Shown: positions 14,376-22,108 of the stretch, one piece after another
How the letters are laid out: each line of letters begins with the position of its first letter
Numbering within the stretch: the first letter of the stretch is position 1
From: a virus
Reading direction: 5' to 3' (one strand)
DNA: 64,000 nt
IMG/VR virus record: IMGVR_UViG_3300031368_000001
Location: 44,286-108,285 of that record
Notes under the pieces: model-generated
What the model saw: only the letters and a program-made list of their open reading frames with translations
Database searches by the model: none
What the model was told of the DNA's origin: nothing
Translations under genes and position numbers: made by a program

Positions 14376-14696
14376 ATGATGAAAACAACAAAATGGATAC
14401 CAAAAGTAGAATATTCATCTCGTGAAGATATGCTTGATTTTTTTTCTTTAGATAAAAGCGAGAATGAAAATTTAGGTGAGTTTGATAAATACAACGAAGT
14501 AGAAGTAGCTGTAATCAGAGAGGATAATAAAATAGGATTCGAGTCAGCTGGTTGGAACAGTAAAGATAAAATAATTTTATTTAGTTGCGATTTAGGTATG
14601 AAAGTTTCTAGTGACGAAGAAGCTGATAAAGATATTGAATGGTGGAGAAAAGTTGCAAACGTAATAGCAGATGCATTAAATAAAGAAAAACTATAG
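14376..14696 (+). CDS. hypothetical acidic protein
   Basis: 105-106 residues (two adjacent ATGs). MKTTKWIPKVEYSSREDMLDFF... with a C-terminal helix WWRKVANVIADALNKEKL. No family recognised. The 84-base gap after it holds an orphan AAGGAGG and a nine-codon GTG frame. Confidence 0.55.
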   Translation: MMKTTKWIPKVEYSSREDMLDFFSLDKSENENLGEFDKYNEVEVAVIREDNKIGFESAGWNSKDKIILFSCDLGMKVSSDEEADKDIEWWRKVANVIADALNKEKL

Positions 14697-14780
14697 TTAA
14701 ATGAATAAAAATAAAGGAGGTGAATATTAAGCTAGGGGATTCAAAGTAATAATAACCTTAACATACAAGGACAAAAAACA

Positions 14781-15503
14781 ATGAATACAAAAAACAAAGA
14801 ATTAGCAACCAAAGAACAAAGTGAAGAAAATCTCCCGGCAGAGCTCAAAGCTAAATTTGACCTCAAGCAAAACATGGAAGGGGTCACACCGAGACTTCCA
14901 CAAATTTCCATCGTACATCAAGCTCAATTATTCACTTTTCCAGATGAGACTCAGGTAAAAAAGTTTGAAGGGATTATTCTGGACACTAGTCGAATAAATG
15001 CCTGGTGGGAACAAAGTTATGATGAGACTGGAGGCGGAACTCCACCTGATTGTTTTTCTATGAATGGAGTTGAACCTGATCTTAACTGTAACATGCCACA
15101 AGCCAAAAGGTGTGCAGAGTGTGAGAAGAATAAATTCGGAAGCGATGGTCGTGGTAAGGCTTGTAAGAACATGAAACGGGTGCATATCATGCTCGAAGAT
15201 GAAATGTTGCCCCTTAGACTTACACTTCCACCCTCAAATTTGAAAGCAATCGATATGTACATTTCTTTGCTGACTTCTAAAGGAATGCCGTACCAATTGG
15301 TTGTTACAAATTTTAAGCTTAAGAAAACTCAAAACAAGGACGGAATTGCCTTTTCAGAAATTAATCCAGAAAAGGTGAGGATCATAACAGATCCAGAAAA
15401 GGCTGAATTCTTGAGTAAAATGCTGAAAGAATTTAAACCTGTGATGAGAGGACAGGAAATTGTGATGGAGGAATATGGTAGTTCGGATACGGAAGAGATG
15501 TAG
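14781..15503 (+). CDS. conserved phage protein, possible ssDNA-binding
   Basis: 240 residues. The middle has CAECEKNKFGSDGRGKACK, a three-cysteine cluster, followed by MKRVHIMLEDEMLPLRLTLP. Proteins with this N-G-D-G-R-G-K-x-C pattern lie in phage recombination modules and are often described as ssDNA-binding-like. The acidic C-terminal tail (MEEYGSSDTEEM) is also typical of SSBs, which use it to recruit partners. The specific role is inferred. Confidence 0.55.
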   Translation: MNTKNKELATKEQSEENLPAELKAKFDLKQNMEGVTPRLPQISIVHQAQLFTFPDETQVKKFEGIILDTSRINAWWEQSYDETGGGTPPDCFSMNGVEPDLNCNMPQAKRCAECEKNKFGSDGRGKACKNMKRVHIMLEDEMLPLRLTLPPSNLKAIDMYISLLTSKGMPYQLVVTNFKLKKTQNKDGIAFSEINPEKVRIITDPEKAEFLSKMLKEFKPVMRGQEIVMEEYGSSDTEEM

Positions 15504-15530
15504 ATAGCTGGGAAGTTATCAGTGAATTCA

Positions 15531-15598
15531 AGCCTGCCCTGTGCATATAGCACAAGAGGAAAATTAAACTCATTCAGAACAACCTCTTAGGGCAGGCT
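15531..15598 (+). ncRNA. three-way-junction RNA element
   Basis: AGCCTGCCCT (15531-15540) pairs with AGGGCAGGCT (15589-15598). Inside are a closed hairpin GTGC-ATATA-GCAC (15541-15553) and a second stem AAGAGG/CCTCTT (15554-15559 with 15583-15588) over a 23-base AT-rich loop. All three helices are perfect and coaxially adjacent. No T-run follows on the plus strand, so this is not a plain terminator; it may be a structured leader for the next operon segment or a small RNA. Confidence 0.6.
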
Positions 15599-15656
15599 AA
15601 CTAAAAAAAATTGGCTGCTGGGGACAGTGGTAAAAAGAGGAGAAAAGGACAAATTT

Positions 15657-15953
15657 ATGCGGTGTATATTCTGCCAGCTCCCAGAATTTCAGTTTGATTA
15701 TTTATCTCAACAAATCAAAGAAGCTAAATGCGCTAATGATGTCACTGAGATAATTTGTTCAAATTGTGTACAGAAAATTTTTAGTTTAAGCAAAGAACGT
15801 TTACAGGAGTTTCAAGAATTAAACCGGAGGAAGGAAAAGGCAAAAGCAGTAGACTACATTCAAAAAATATTATCTAGTGAAAAGGAGAAAATTGATGAAC
15901 CGGGAAAAAGATCACCTCACTCGAGATTTCCTAAAAGAAAAAAAAGTGCTTGA
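15657..15953 (+). CDS. small Cys-rich hypothetical protein
   Basis: 98 residues from the ATG at 15657 (MRCIFCQLPEFQFDY...CSNCVQ). Two CxxC pairs suggest zinc binding; the rest is a charged helix. The ATG has AAGGAC upstream; a GTG ten codons earlier is less likely. Overlaps the next gene by 59 bases. Confidence 0.52.
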   Translation: MRCIFCQLPEFQFDYLSQQIKEAKCANDVTEIICSNCVQKIFSLSKERLQEFQELNRRKEKAKAVDYIQKILSSEKEKIDEPGKRSPHSRFPKRKKSA

Positions 15954-16110
15954 ATTACTGGGAATCGTTGAAGGAACTCTTGAGAGGCTCATAAGAGAAA
16001 AGGATTTTCCGCACATAAAAATTGGCCAAGGAAGGCTATTTTATGAGCAGGATGTGATAAAGTGGCTGAGACTTCAAAAACGTGGGTACAATTCTAAGAA
16101 AAATGTATAA
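15895..16110 (+). CDS. helix-turn-helix (MerR/excisionase type) DNA-binding protein
   Basis: 71 residues. FLKEKKVLELLGIVEGTLERLIREKDFPHIKIGQGRLFYEQDVIKWL is an HTH_17 pattern with the wing ending in a 'RLFxxxDVIxWL' signature. The ATG at 15895 has AAAAGGAG in front. Excisionase-like factors regulate integration or gene expression; no integrase is seen nearby, so a regulator is favoured. Confidence 0.72.
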   Translation: MNREKDHLTRDFLKEKKVLELLGIVEGTLERLIREKDFPHIKIGQGRLFYEQDVIKWLRLQKRGYNSKKNV

Positions 16111-16266
16111 GTTTTGTGTAAGTTTCGAAGAAGTTTGATTTGTTTTCAGTATAGTTTCGTAGGATTTTTTTTTAGCTAATGTCATCCTACCCACAAAAAT
16201 TGAAAGTCGCTCCACAGCGCTAAAAAAGGGCTTAAAGAGGAAATGGGATTTTTGAAAGGAGACAAG

Positions 16267-16518
16267 ATGAAACAAGAGCTTAAAATCGTTACTCCAACAG
16301 GCACTGGAACCGTACAGTATGGAGAGTTTATGCTTAACGATGGACGGAAAAAGAAATTCCATTGCTGGTGGAACGGGAGTGGCATAGGTGGCGATAGTGA
16401 TACCATAGAGGAGGCGAGAAAACATCTCATTGAATTTATCAAAATCAGATTAGCATCTGAACTTAATCAGCTTGAAGAACAATCAGCAAATATTCGATTG
16501 TTTTTGAGAGAAATATAA
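16267..16518 (+). CDS. hypothetical protein, 83 aa
   Basis: MKQELKIVTPTGTGTVQYGEFMLNDGRKKKFHCWWNGSG...; beta-strand-rich N-terminus and coiled-coil C-terminus. The ATG at 16267 is chosen because of AAGGAGA seven bases upstream. No family recognised. Confidence 0.58.
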   Translation: MKQELKIVTPTGTGTVQYGEFMLNDGRKKKFHCWWNGSGIGGDSDTIEEARKHLIEFIKIRLASELNQLEEQSANIRLFLREI

Positions 16519-16557
16519 TAATGGCGTTGAATCCAATGCCTAAGAATTAGTGCAGCT

Positions 16558-16764
16558 ATGGAAATAATCTTAAAACTAACCATACCGGATAAAACTATCA
16601 AGAATCTAGATGAAGCTTCGGAGAAACTGGGCTGGGGTCAAGATATATGCTGGTGGGACATAGTAGAGAGAAATGTTGATGAGGTAGTTGAGAGATTGGG
16701 AGGGACCTGGAGATTTATGAAGATAATCTCAAAGAAGAGAAGATGGAGATTTTTTAGGTGGTAA
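16558..16764 (+). CDS. hypothetical protein, paralogue of the gene at 63499-63684
   Basis: 68 residues. MEIILKLTIPDKTIKNLDEASEKL..CWWDIVERN aligns along its length with the minus-strand protein at 63499-63684 (MQILLKLTLPDKLVKKLDETSEKL..CWWDIINR). Both end in KII followed by K/R/W-rich tails. A conserved small protein family present twice in one phage; function unknown. Confidence 0.62.
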   Translation: MEIILKLTIPDKTIKNLDEASEKLGWGQDICWWDIVERNVDEVVERLGGTWRFMKIISKKRRWRFFRW

Positions 16765-16767
16765 GAA

Positions 16768-16980
16768 GATGAAGATATTAGCAACAATCAGTGATAATCC
16801 ACTAGCACAATAGAAAAAGAACCCGAATTAGTTAAAGCTTTTGATGTTACATCGTGCCTGACAATATTCTATCAACTCAAAGAAATTGCGGATCTAGTGA
16901 ATTCTTCTCCAAGTAGCTACTGTGAAGCAGCAAACCATATGGCTTATCTGATAAATCAAATAGAGAAATATATAAGATAA
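16768..16980 (+). pseudogene. frameshifted small gene
   Basis: ATG at 16768 reads MKILATISDNPLAQ and stops; the next frame continues without a start as STIEKEPELVKAFDVTSCLTI...EKYIR to 16980. Joined by a one-base slip near 16800 they make a normal 70-residue phage protein. Either a true frameshift mutation, a sequencing error, or programmed slippage. Confidence 0.5.
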
Positions 16981-17004
16981 TTTTTTTCAAAAGGAGGAAA
17001 ATCA

Positions 17005-17178
17005 ATGTTAGAACTTAAAATCGAAATCAAAGATAGTGAAACCGGATACGCTGTCACAAAAATCAAAAATCTTTCACTTGGTACTGGAACAACTTTTCGA
17101 TTTGATACTGTTAGGCAGACATTATTAAATATAGTGGAGATGATTGTTCCAGCTTGTGAAAATCTCAAAGAAAAGTAA
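17005..17178 (+). CDS. 57-residue hypothetical protein
   Basis: MLELKIEIKDSETGYAVTKIKNLSLGTGTTF...; beta-rich. Perfect AAGGAGG ribosome site. Too short for most gene callers. No family recognised. Confidence 0.5.
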   Translation: MLELKIEIKDSETGYAVTKIKNLSLGTGTTFRFDTVRQTLLNIVEMIVPACENLKEK

Positions 17179-17187
17179 TTTTTTAAT

Positions 17188-17216
17188 TTGATATTTTTTG
17201 TATGATGTAGTAAACT
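17188..17216 (+). promoter_or_regulatory. promoter candidate with leaderless geometry
   Basis: TTGATA (17188-17193), 17 bases, TAAACT (17211-17216); the ATG at 17223 is seven bases beyond the -10 box, the same distance as in the 10651 gene. No ribosome site precedes the ATG. Confidence 0.45.
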
Positions 17217-17222
17217 TACCTC

Positions 17223-17414
17223 ATGGATAAAAAAACTATGAGCAACAAAATTACAGGCAACAAATTTCAAACTATAAAAATCTGGGAAAAAACATTCAAA
17301 CTATTATACTTTGTCAGAGCATATACTGGAGAATCTATCGTAGCTCTTTTTGATAGATTAGTGAATGAAGAATTAATTAGAGTACAAAGAGGGGATAAGC
17401 CATACAAGAAATAA
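17223..17414 (+). CDS. putative small DNA-binding (ribbon-helix-helix-like) protein
   Basis: 63 residues. The segment QTIKIWEKTFKLLYFVRAYTGESIVALFDRLVNEEL looks like a strand followed by two helices as in ribbon-helix-helix regulators or VapB-like antitoxins. No toxin partner lies next to it. Probably leaderless (see promoter). Assignment is by pattern only. Confidence 0.48.
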   Translation: MDKKTMSNKITGNKFQTIKIWEKTFKLLYFVRAYTGESIVALFDRLVNEELIRVQRGDKPYKK

Positions 17415-17472
17415 ATTTAAATGGATTGAGAGAGCCAATTGCTGCAACTGATTTGTAACGTTAAGCAACAAT

Positions 17473-17796
17473 ATGAGAATATCAGAACAAACAATAAAAA
17501 AGATTTTAGAAGATAATTTAGATCTATCAGATTTTCTACAAGATTATGATGAGTTGAAATATCGAATAGGGAATATGGGACGTGGTAAGACAAAAGGAAA
17601 ATCAAAATTCAAAGGAGTTGATTTTGATATCTGCAAAAAACAATGGAGGGCGCGAATCACAGAAAATTATTCTAGAAAATTTCTTGGTTATTTTGATTCT
17701 GAAGTAGAAGCAGCTAAAAAATATGATCAAGCGGCTCTATTGATATTTGGAAGATATGCTAGACTAAATCGTGAAATTTTTCCAGGTGAGTTTTAA
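17473..17796 (+). CDS. AP2/ERF-domain DNA-binding protein
   Basis: 107 residues. SKFKGVDFDICKKQWRARI, then GYFDSEVEAAKKYDQAAL and RYARLN follow the AP2 three-strand plus helix fold exactly (YRG, WxAxI, GxFxxxxxAAxAYDxAA elements). Free-standing phage AP2 proteins are usually relics of HNH homing endonucleases or DNA-binding regulators. No nuclease domain is fused here. Confidence 0.78.
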   Translation: MRISEQTIKKILEDNLDLSDFLQDYDELKYRIGNMGRGKTKGKSKFKGVDFDICKKQWRARITENYSRKFLGYFDSEVEAAKKYDQAALLIFGRYARLNREIFPGEF

Positions 17797-17824
17797 TTGG
17801 TAAATTATCTTATAGGAAGAAACT

Positions 17825-18073
17825 ATGAATCTCCTTCTCACACTACTTATAATTATCTTAGTCCTTGAAGGCATTAGCAGAACCGAAATCACTGTTCACT
17901 GTTGCATCACGGACTGTAACAATATAACAACATGGACACTGACTTACTGGCTTATAGCCTGTTTTTTTACCGTCAGTTGGCATCCTTATGTATGTGGAAA
18001 ACATTGGGAACTTTTTGAAGAAATAGGAAAAGAGGATGAGGTGAAACTTAGAGAAAAAGTGGAGAAGAAATAA
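17825..18073 (+). CDS. membrane-associated Cys protein
   Basis: 82 residues: hydrophobic N-terminus (MNLLLTLLIIILVLEGI), then CCITDCN, a second hydrophobic stretch (LIACFFTVSW) and CGKHWELFEE; charged tail. The C-C-C-H cluster could bind a metal. No family recognised. Confidence 0.5.
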   Translation: MNLLLTLLIIILVLEGISRTEITVHCCITDCNNITTWTLTYWLIACFFTVSWHPYVCGKHWELFEEIGKEDEVKLREKVEKK

Positions 18074-18095
18074 TAAACAAAGCAAGGAAAATTTA

Positions 18096-18470
18096 ATGTA
18101 TGGTATTTCTATAAAACAACCTTGGGCGAGCCTAATAATTACAGGAATAAAACCTATTGAAAACAGAACTTGGTCTACATCTTATCGGGGGCCTCTCTTA
18201 ATTCACGCTTCAAAAAAATGGGATAAGGATGGGGCTGAATTTATCACTGAATCACATCCAGAATTAAAAAATTTGGTTCAAACCAGCAGAAATCTTACTG
18301 GAGTATTTCTTGGACAAGTTTTAATGATCGATTGTGTTCAGAAACATAGTTCTGAATGGTTCTTTGGACCTTATGGATTTGTATTTATGCATTCCAGAGA
18401 ATTTTATAAACCTATTCCATACAAAGGTCACCTAAGAATTTTTAGTGTGCCTGATAATGTTTTGTACTAA
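18096..18470 (+). CDS. ASCH-domain protein
   Basis: 124 residues with the ASCH signature: ISIKQPWASLIITGIKPIENRTW, then RGPLLIHASKKWD and the C-terminal PYKGHLRIFSV. ASCH domains bind RNA or nucleotides, and some have RNase or amidohydrolase activity. Free-standing copies are common in phages. The role here is unknown. Confidence 0.82.
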   Translation: MYGISIKQPWASLIITGIKPIENRTWSTSYRGPLLIHASKKWDKDGAEFITESHPELKNLVQTSRNLTGVFLGQVLMIDCVQKHSSEWFFGPYGFVFMHSREFYKPIPYKGHLRIFSVPDNVLY

Positions 18471-18502
18471 AAATACAGGCTAAAAATACAGGCTAAAAAT
18501 AC
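18466..18502 (+). repeat. 15-base tandem repeat, three copies
   Basis: CTAAAAATACAGG words repeat from the stop of the ASCH gene up to the ATG of the next gene, replacing a normal ribosome site. Confidence 0.7.
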
Positions 18503-18928
18503 ATGAATCTCCCCAACTCTGAATCGATCAGTTACTGGAAAACAAGTCAATCTTCTCCGGATAAATGGATTGAACGAGCTAGTAGAGTTATCGAACAATA
18601 TGACGGTAAGGTGCTTGCTGAAGGATTTGGTAGCAACGCTAACAGCCATGCTGCGTATATGATTGGTTTTGAGATGCATGGTGAAAAATTCAAGGCAGTC
18701 TGGCCTGTACTTCCGTCAGATACGAAAAATGAAAGAGCAGCTAGGATTCAGGCAGCTACTTTGCTTTACCACGACATAAAAGCTAAGTGTATCTCAGCTA
18801 CGGTGCTAGGAGCCAGGGTAGCATTTTTTAGTTATCTTATGTTACCAGATGGAAGAACTGCTGGTGAGGCTACGGAGAAAGAATTGCTGGAAGGGATCCC
18901 GAAACAAATATTGTTGACAGAGATATGA
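18503..18928 (+). CDS. conserved phage protein, 141 aa
   Basis: MNLPNSESISYWKTSQSSPDKWIERASRVI... with GSNANSHAAYMIGFEMHGEKFKAVWPVLP and a repeated RAARIQAATLLYHDIKAK helix. This protein pattern occurs in several phage early regions; function unknown. The start is preceded by the tandem repeat rather than a Shine-Dalgarno sequence. Confidence 0.58.
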   Translation: MNLPNSESISYWKTSQSSPDKWIERASRVIEQYDGKVLAEGFGSNANSHAAYMIGFEMHGEKFKAVWPVLPSDTKNERAARIQAATLLYHDIKAKCISATVLGARVAFFSYLMLPDGRTAGEATEKELLEGIPKQILLTEI

Positions 18929-18937
18929 GGAAAAGAG

Positions 18938-19129
18938 ATGGAAGCTCGCATTAAAACAATTATATTTATTGGTTGGTTTTTGATTACAATAAGTTCTTCT
19001 ATTTGTGTCATGATAGAAGTATGGCGATGTAGGTGGATAGAATGTTTTCTGTACCTGGCATTAATTTTTATAATTAATGCTACTCTTAGAATTATCTCTA
19101 AAAAAAAGATAAAACAGAATGGCAAATAA
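18938..19129 (+). CDS. small two-helix membrane protein
   Basis: 63 residues: IIFIGWFLITISSSICVMI and CFLYLALIFIINATLRII are hydrophobic helices; basic C-terminus. Overlaps the next gene by eleven bases. Confidence 0.52.
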   Translation: MEARIKTIIFIGWFLITISSSICVMIEVWRCRWIECFLYLALIFIINATLRIISKKKIKQNGK

Positions 19130-19313
19130 AACAATCAAAACCATAGATCAATTTAGGAAGACATATTTTCCTAAAGAATATGAAAGACAGAAATTGAGTG
19201 AGATGTCATCCACAGAGCTTGGAGAGGACCTGGCAAAAAAGTTTATAATTAAGATCAGGAAAAAATATGGAAAAGAGATAAAATGTTCTTCATTAAAGGT
19301 TACCACAACATAA
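19119..19313 (+). CDS. conserved small phage protein
   Basis: 64 residues, MANKTIKTIDQFRKTYFPKEYERQKL...; the TIxxFxxxYFPxxYEx(R) opening recurs in many phage proteins of unknown function. C-terminal 31 bases overlap the next ORF. Confidence 0.55.
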   Translation: MANKTIKTIDQFRKTYFPKEYERQKLSEMSSTELGEDLAKKFIIKIRKKYGKEIKCSSLKVTTT

Positions 19314-19501
19314 AATTTGGTAAAGTTATTAAACCTAAGAAGGGTTTACCATATATCAAAATCATTTTGCTAAAACCAGGCGCACCGGATAAAACCATAG
19401 AAGCAGGCTCTGTGATCTGGGATCTCAAGAAAAAACAGTGGGAGTTGAGAACACGGAAAGAAACGGATGAATTAGTGAAAGAGATGGGGGGGGAGAGATG
19501 A
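19283..19501 (+). CDS. hypothetical protein, 72 aa
   Basis: MFFIKGYHNIKFGKVIKPKKGLPYIKII...; basic, beta-rich, ends in a Gly/Glu tail. Overlaps the upstream gene by 31 bases and the downstream broken gene by ATGA. Confidence 0.5.
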   Translation: MFFIKGYHNIKFGKVIKPKKGLPYIKIILLKPGAPDKTIEAGSVIWDLKKKQWELRTRKETDELVKEMGGER

Positions 19502-19752
19502 CCTTCTTTTTTAAACAAAAAAATATATAGGCTTCGATCAGAAGGCGAAATTATCCCCCCGTGGTATTTTAGTCTTGTTTATATAGATTATATGCACAGA
19601 AAAGATATCTGGTGTCCAATTCCTTTGAATTATATTCTCAGAGCTATGAAATTTATAGAATACTCTTGGATAAATTTCGTTCAAAGCCTACATGGATAGA
19701 CAAAAGAGTCGAAAAGTATATAAGCAAAATTAATAAAGGAAGGAAAAACTAA
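19498..19752 (+). pseudogene. twice-frameshifted phage gene
   Basis: ATG at 19498 gives MTFFFKQKNI and stops at a T6 run. A second frame carries IYRLRSEGEIIPPWYFSLVYIDYMHRKDIWCPIPLNYILRAMKF, and a third ends with DKFRSKPTWIDKRVEKYISK...RKN and a TAA that overlaps the next ATG. Removing one T and one more base restores an 80-residue protein. The intact flanking couplings suggest the gene was functional recently. Confidence 0.5.
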
Positions 19753-20156
19753 TGTCTCGACCAAAAATAGACTGGGATGAGCTACTTGATGGTTATAATG
19801 AAATGTATGATTTTCACTTTAACACCATAGAAGAGTTTGTAAAGAGTTTGTATGATATTCATCGAATCGAGGAAGCCGCAAAAATTCTCGGAGTTTCTAC
19901 ATCAGTATTTCAGGAGAAAATGGCTGAACTAAAAATTCCTCGGGAACCAAAAGGACATCGAAAACCAACTAAGCTTGATAAGTTTAAGGCCTTAGATGAT
20001 AACGAAGCTTTTAAGTTACCTCTTGGAGAAACAGCTAAGTTAGTCAATGTTTCAGATAACCATGCACAGGTACTGCGATCATTGCGGAAAAGAGGATACG
20101 AATATTATGAAGGTCAGAAAAGAAAGAAGAAAAATGCTAGTTTTTCAAGATCCTGA
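19752..20156 (+). CDS. conserved phage helix-turn-helix-like protein
   Basis: 134 residues. RIEEAAKILGVSTSVFQEKMAELKIP is an HTH-type segment, then GHRKPTKLDKFKAL, and a second HTH-like part, GETAKLVNVSDNHAQVLRSLRKRG. Two DNA-binding helices in one chain suggest a transcription regulator or DNA-organising protein. Confidence 0.6.
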   Translation: MSRPKIDWDELLDGYNEMYDFHFNTIEEFVKSLYDIHRIEEAAKILGVSTSVFQEKMAELKIPREPKGHRKPTKLDKFKALDDNEAFKLPLGETAKLVNVSDNHAQVLRSLRKRGYEYYEGQKRKKKNASFSRS

Positions 20157-20325
20157 AAAACAAAAAAGGCTTGAGTGGATAGTAAACTATTTGGTTGAAG
20201 AAAATTTTCTACCTGAGCATTTAGATGCTATCATCAAAATAATCGGATTATTTAATGATTGTGAGGAATCAGAAACAGAAATATTTGAATTTGTTGATAA
20301 ATTAGAAACGAAATACTCAGAATAA
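20134..20325 (+). CDS. small acidic hypothetical protein
   Basis: 63 residues from 20134 (MLVFQDPEKQKRLEWIVNYLVEENF...); an ATG at 20107 would add nine basic residues. Amphipathic helices; overlaps the preceding gene by 23 bases. No family recognised. Confidence 0.5.
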   Translation: MLVFQDPEKQKRLEWIVNYLVEENFLPEHLDAIIKIIGLFNDCEESETEIFEFVDKLETKYSE

Positions 20326-20339
20326 AGGGAGGACACAAT

Positions 20340-20591
20340 ATGTCTGAACCAATTAAAAGTATAACTAAGTGTGAATTTTGCGGAGCTTCTATAGAAATAG
20401 TAAGTCCGCCACTGCACGAATATTATGAAGCTGGTCAAATTCAAATAGAAAAAGGAACAATTCTGCTGTCAGAGAAGATAATCAAAGCTCATCATAAAGA
20501 TGGATATTCAGATAGCCATTGTAAGCATATCGATGGATATTATTGTAATACTGCTTGTTTGATGGCAAAACTGAGAGAGATCTTGGTTTAA
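20340..20591 (+). CDS. Cys/His-rich hypothetical protein
   Basis: 83 residues. CEFCGASIEI at the N-terminus and HCKHIDGYYCNTAC at the C-terminus frame a treble-clef-like zinc site. After the stop a degenerate attC-like stretch (GTTTAAC ... GAGTTAATTCAGG) is seen, but no good R' box. Confidence 0.56.
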   Translation: MSEPIKSITKCEFCGASIEIVSPPLHEYYEAGQIQIEKGTILLSEKIIKAHHKDGYSDSHCKHIDGYYCNTACLMAKLREILV

Positions 20592-20637
20592 CACGAGTAT
20601 AAACCACTCACGAGTTAATTCAGGTATAGGAACAATT

Positions 20638-20835
20638 ATGTATAAAATTACCGATGAAAAAATCAAGAAAGCCAAGCGGAAACTTGCAAAAATGTCTAAA
20701 GAAAAAAAGTGGGATTTAATAGAAAAATCTTTTGGGATGTGGGCAGATAATTCTCATACAGATGGGAACGCCGATTGGGATGGTTCTTTTCTAACAATTA
20801 ACTCAGTAAGCGTGAGGTGTGCTGAAACTCAATAA
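20638..20835 (+). CDS. hypothetical protein, 65 aa
   Basis: MYKITDEKIKKAKRKLAKMSKEKKWDLIEKSFGMW...; basic helical N-terminus, acidic/Asn-rich C-terminus. No family recognised. Confidence 0.5.
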   Translation: MYKITDEKIKKAKRKLAKMSKEKKWDLIEKSFGMWADNSHTDGNADWDGSFLTINSVSVRCAETQ

Positions 20836-20889
20836 TTAAAAGAAAAAAATGAACTAAAGATATCATAAGAATAGGAGGAAATTCAAATA

Positions 20890-21330
20890 ATGCTTAATGA
20901 AGAAAAACGATTTCAGTCAGTAGAACTAGAGGCCTTGAAATTTAAGATTGAAAAAACTTTTCCTACTATTCAGGAAGTGGATCCTAAATTCAGATTTGAT
21001 AGTATTTTACAACAAGGAATACTTGAACTCCAAACAAAAATTTGGGCTGAGTGTTTACAAACCAAGTCAAAAGTTGTAACCCATGAATTCTGCTTTCCAA
21101 GAACCTGGTGGCAACATCTCAAAAAAGAAAAATTTCCTGGGTGGCTTCTTAAAAAATTTCCTATCGACTTTAAAAAAGAAATTCAGAAAACGCGGATTAG
21201 ATTTCAGCAATATGCAAAATTTCCGAGCTTTAATTATAAATCTGACAAAAAATTTGAAAAGTTTGTCATTGAAGAGATTATGGACGCTAAAGAAATTCTA
21301 TCCGAGCATAAAATTGATAAGATCAAGTAG
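20890..21330 (+). CDS. hypothetical protein, 146 aa
   Basis: MLNEEKRFQSVELEALKFKIEKTFPTI...; central FCFPRTWWQHLKKEKFPGWLLKKFP is aromatic- and lysine-rich, and the C-terminus is helical. Ribosome site AGGAGG. No family recognised. An overlapping frame at 21083-21361 is a shadow. Confidence 0.55.
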   Translation: MLNEEKRFQSVELEALKFKIEKTFPTIQEVDPKFRFDSILQQGILELQTKIWAECLQTKSKVVTHEFCFPRTWWQHLKKEKFPGWLLKKFPIDFKKEIQKTRIRFQQYAKFPSFNYKSDKKFEKFVIEEIMDAKEILSEHKIDKIK

Positions 21331-21369
21331 GTTCACTCTTCGTAAAACTTACGCTTGGTAAAAAGCGTT

Positions 21370-21612
21370 ATGTGGAATTACTTTAAACAAAATTGGAAGC
21401 AAATAATTCATATCCTTTTTAGCACATACTATTTTGGAGTGAATAATAAGTGGTGGAGTTATTTTCCATCTATGTTTGGTATTCCTATCTGGAAAAGAAA
21501 TCCAAACCGAATCTGGAAGAATTATGAAGGAGCTAAGTTTCGAGCATTACATTGTTATTTTATACGTTCCAAAACAGCAAAGAAAATATTTCCGACTAAC
21601 TTCCGAGAATAA
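21370..21612 (+). CDS. aromatic-rich hypothetical protein
   Basis: 80 residues, MWNYFKQNWKQIIHILFSTYYFGVNNKWWSYFPS..., unusually rich in W, Y and F. No Shine-Dalgarno before the ATG. Last plus-strand gene; converges with the minus-strand late genes, with only seven bases between stops. Confidence 0.48.
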   Translation: MWNYFKQNWKQIIHILFSTYYFGVNNKWWSYFPSMFGIPIWKRNPNRIWKNYEGAKFRALHCYFIRSKTAKKIFPTNFRE

Positions 21613-21619
21613 TAACTAA

Positions 21620-22096
21620 TCACTCTTTCTTCTCCCCTGGTCCCGCACTCTTCTTCCATACCCATAAATCGGAATGATCTTGACGTGAAAGAGTAAAAAG
21701 TCCTTTCAGATGTTTACTATTCAATAAAAATTTCCAGAAATCATTCATGATGTAGAAAGTGGCCTTGCCTGATGTAAGTTGTCTCAGGTGCGAAGGAGTA
21801 GCTTTTGATATATTCCACCATCCTTTAGGATCAGGTTCCAGGTAGCTCTTATCCTCTTTTTCCTTTCCCCTCTCAAGCGCTCTCTCATCTGGGCATGGCG
21901 TCCATGATGCTGAGATTTCTTTATTCTCGATGGGATTGGAAGTCAGGGCAAAGGAGGTGATGGGATGATTTCTATCTACTGATAAATCAAAAAACACTCT
22001 CCAGAGAATGCGTGAAGCGCCTTCACGAATTACGTGTTGACCACGAAAAGTTTGTACGACTAAGCTAAAATTTACAGATTTTTCAGGAAGCTCCAT
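21620..22096 (-). CDS. LigD 3'-phosphoesterase-like protein (divergent)
   Basis: 158 residues. FSLVVQTFRGQHVIREGASRILWRVFFDL and the C-terminal HLKGLFTLSRQDHSDLWVWKKS fit the first strand and last strands of the LigD phosphoesterase fold; a clear catalytic HxDLRL is missing. The next gene upstream starts with a better preserved copy of the same fold, so this may be a detached duplicate. Tentative. Confidence 0.4.
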   Translation of the reverse strand: MELPEKSVNFSLVVQTFRGQHVIREGASRILWRVFFDLSVDRNHPITSFALTSNPIENKEISASWTPCPDERALERGKEKEDKSYLEPDPKGWWNISKATPSHLRQLTSGKATFYIMNDFWKFLLNSKHLKGLFTLSRQDHSDLWVWKKSAGPGEKKE

Positions 22097-22108
22097 GATT
22101 ACTCTCCT

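Noticed and set aside
14724-14753. Nine-codon GTG frame after a perfect AAGGAGG between 14696 and 14781
   Set aside because: Too short to support; might be a leader peptide, but nothing shows regulation.
20591-20637. attC-like remnant after the Cys/His-rich gene (GTTTAAC ... GAGTTAATTCAGG)
   Set aside because: The right half resembles an attC, but there is no GTTRRRY R' box and no matching stem; kept only as a remark in the gene entry.
20910-21361. Overlapping plus-strand frame at 21083-21361
   Set aside because: Shadow of the better supported 146-residue gene, with no ribosome site.
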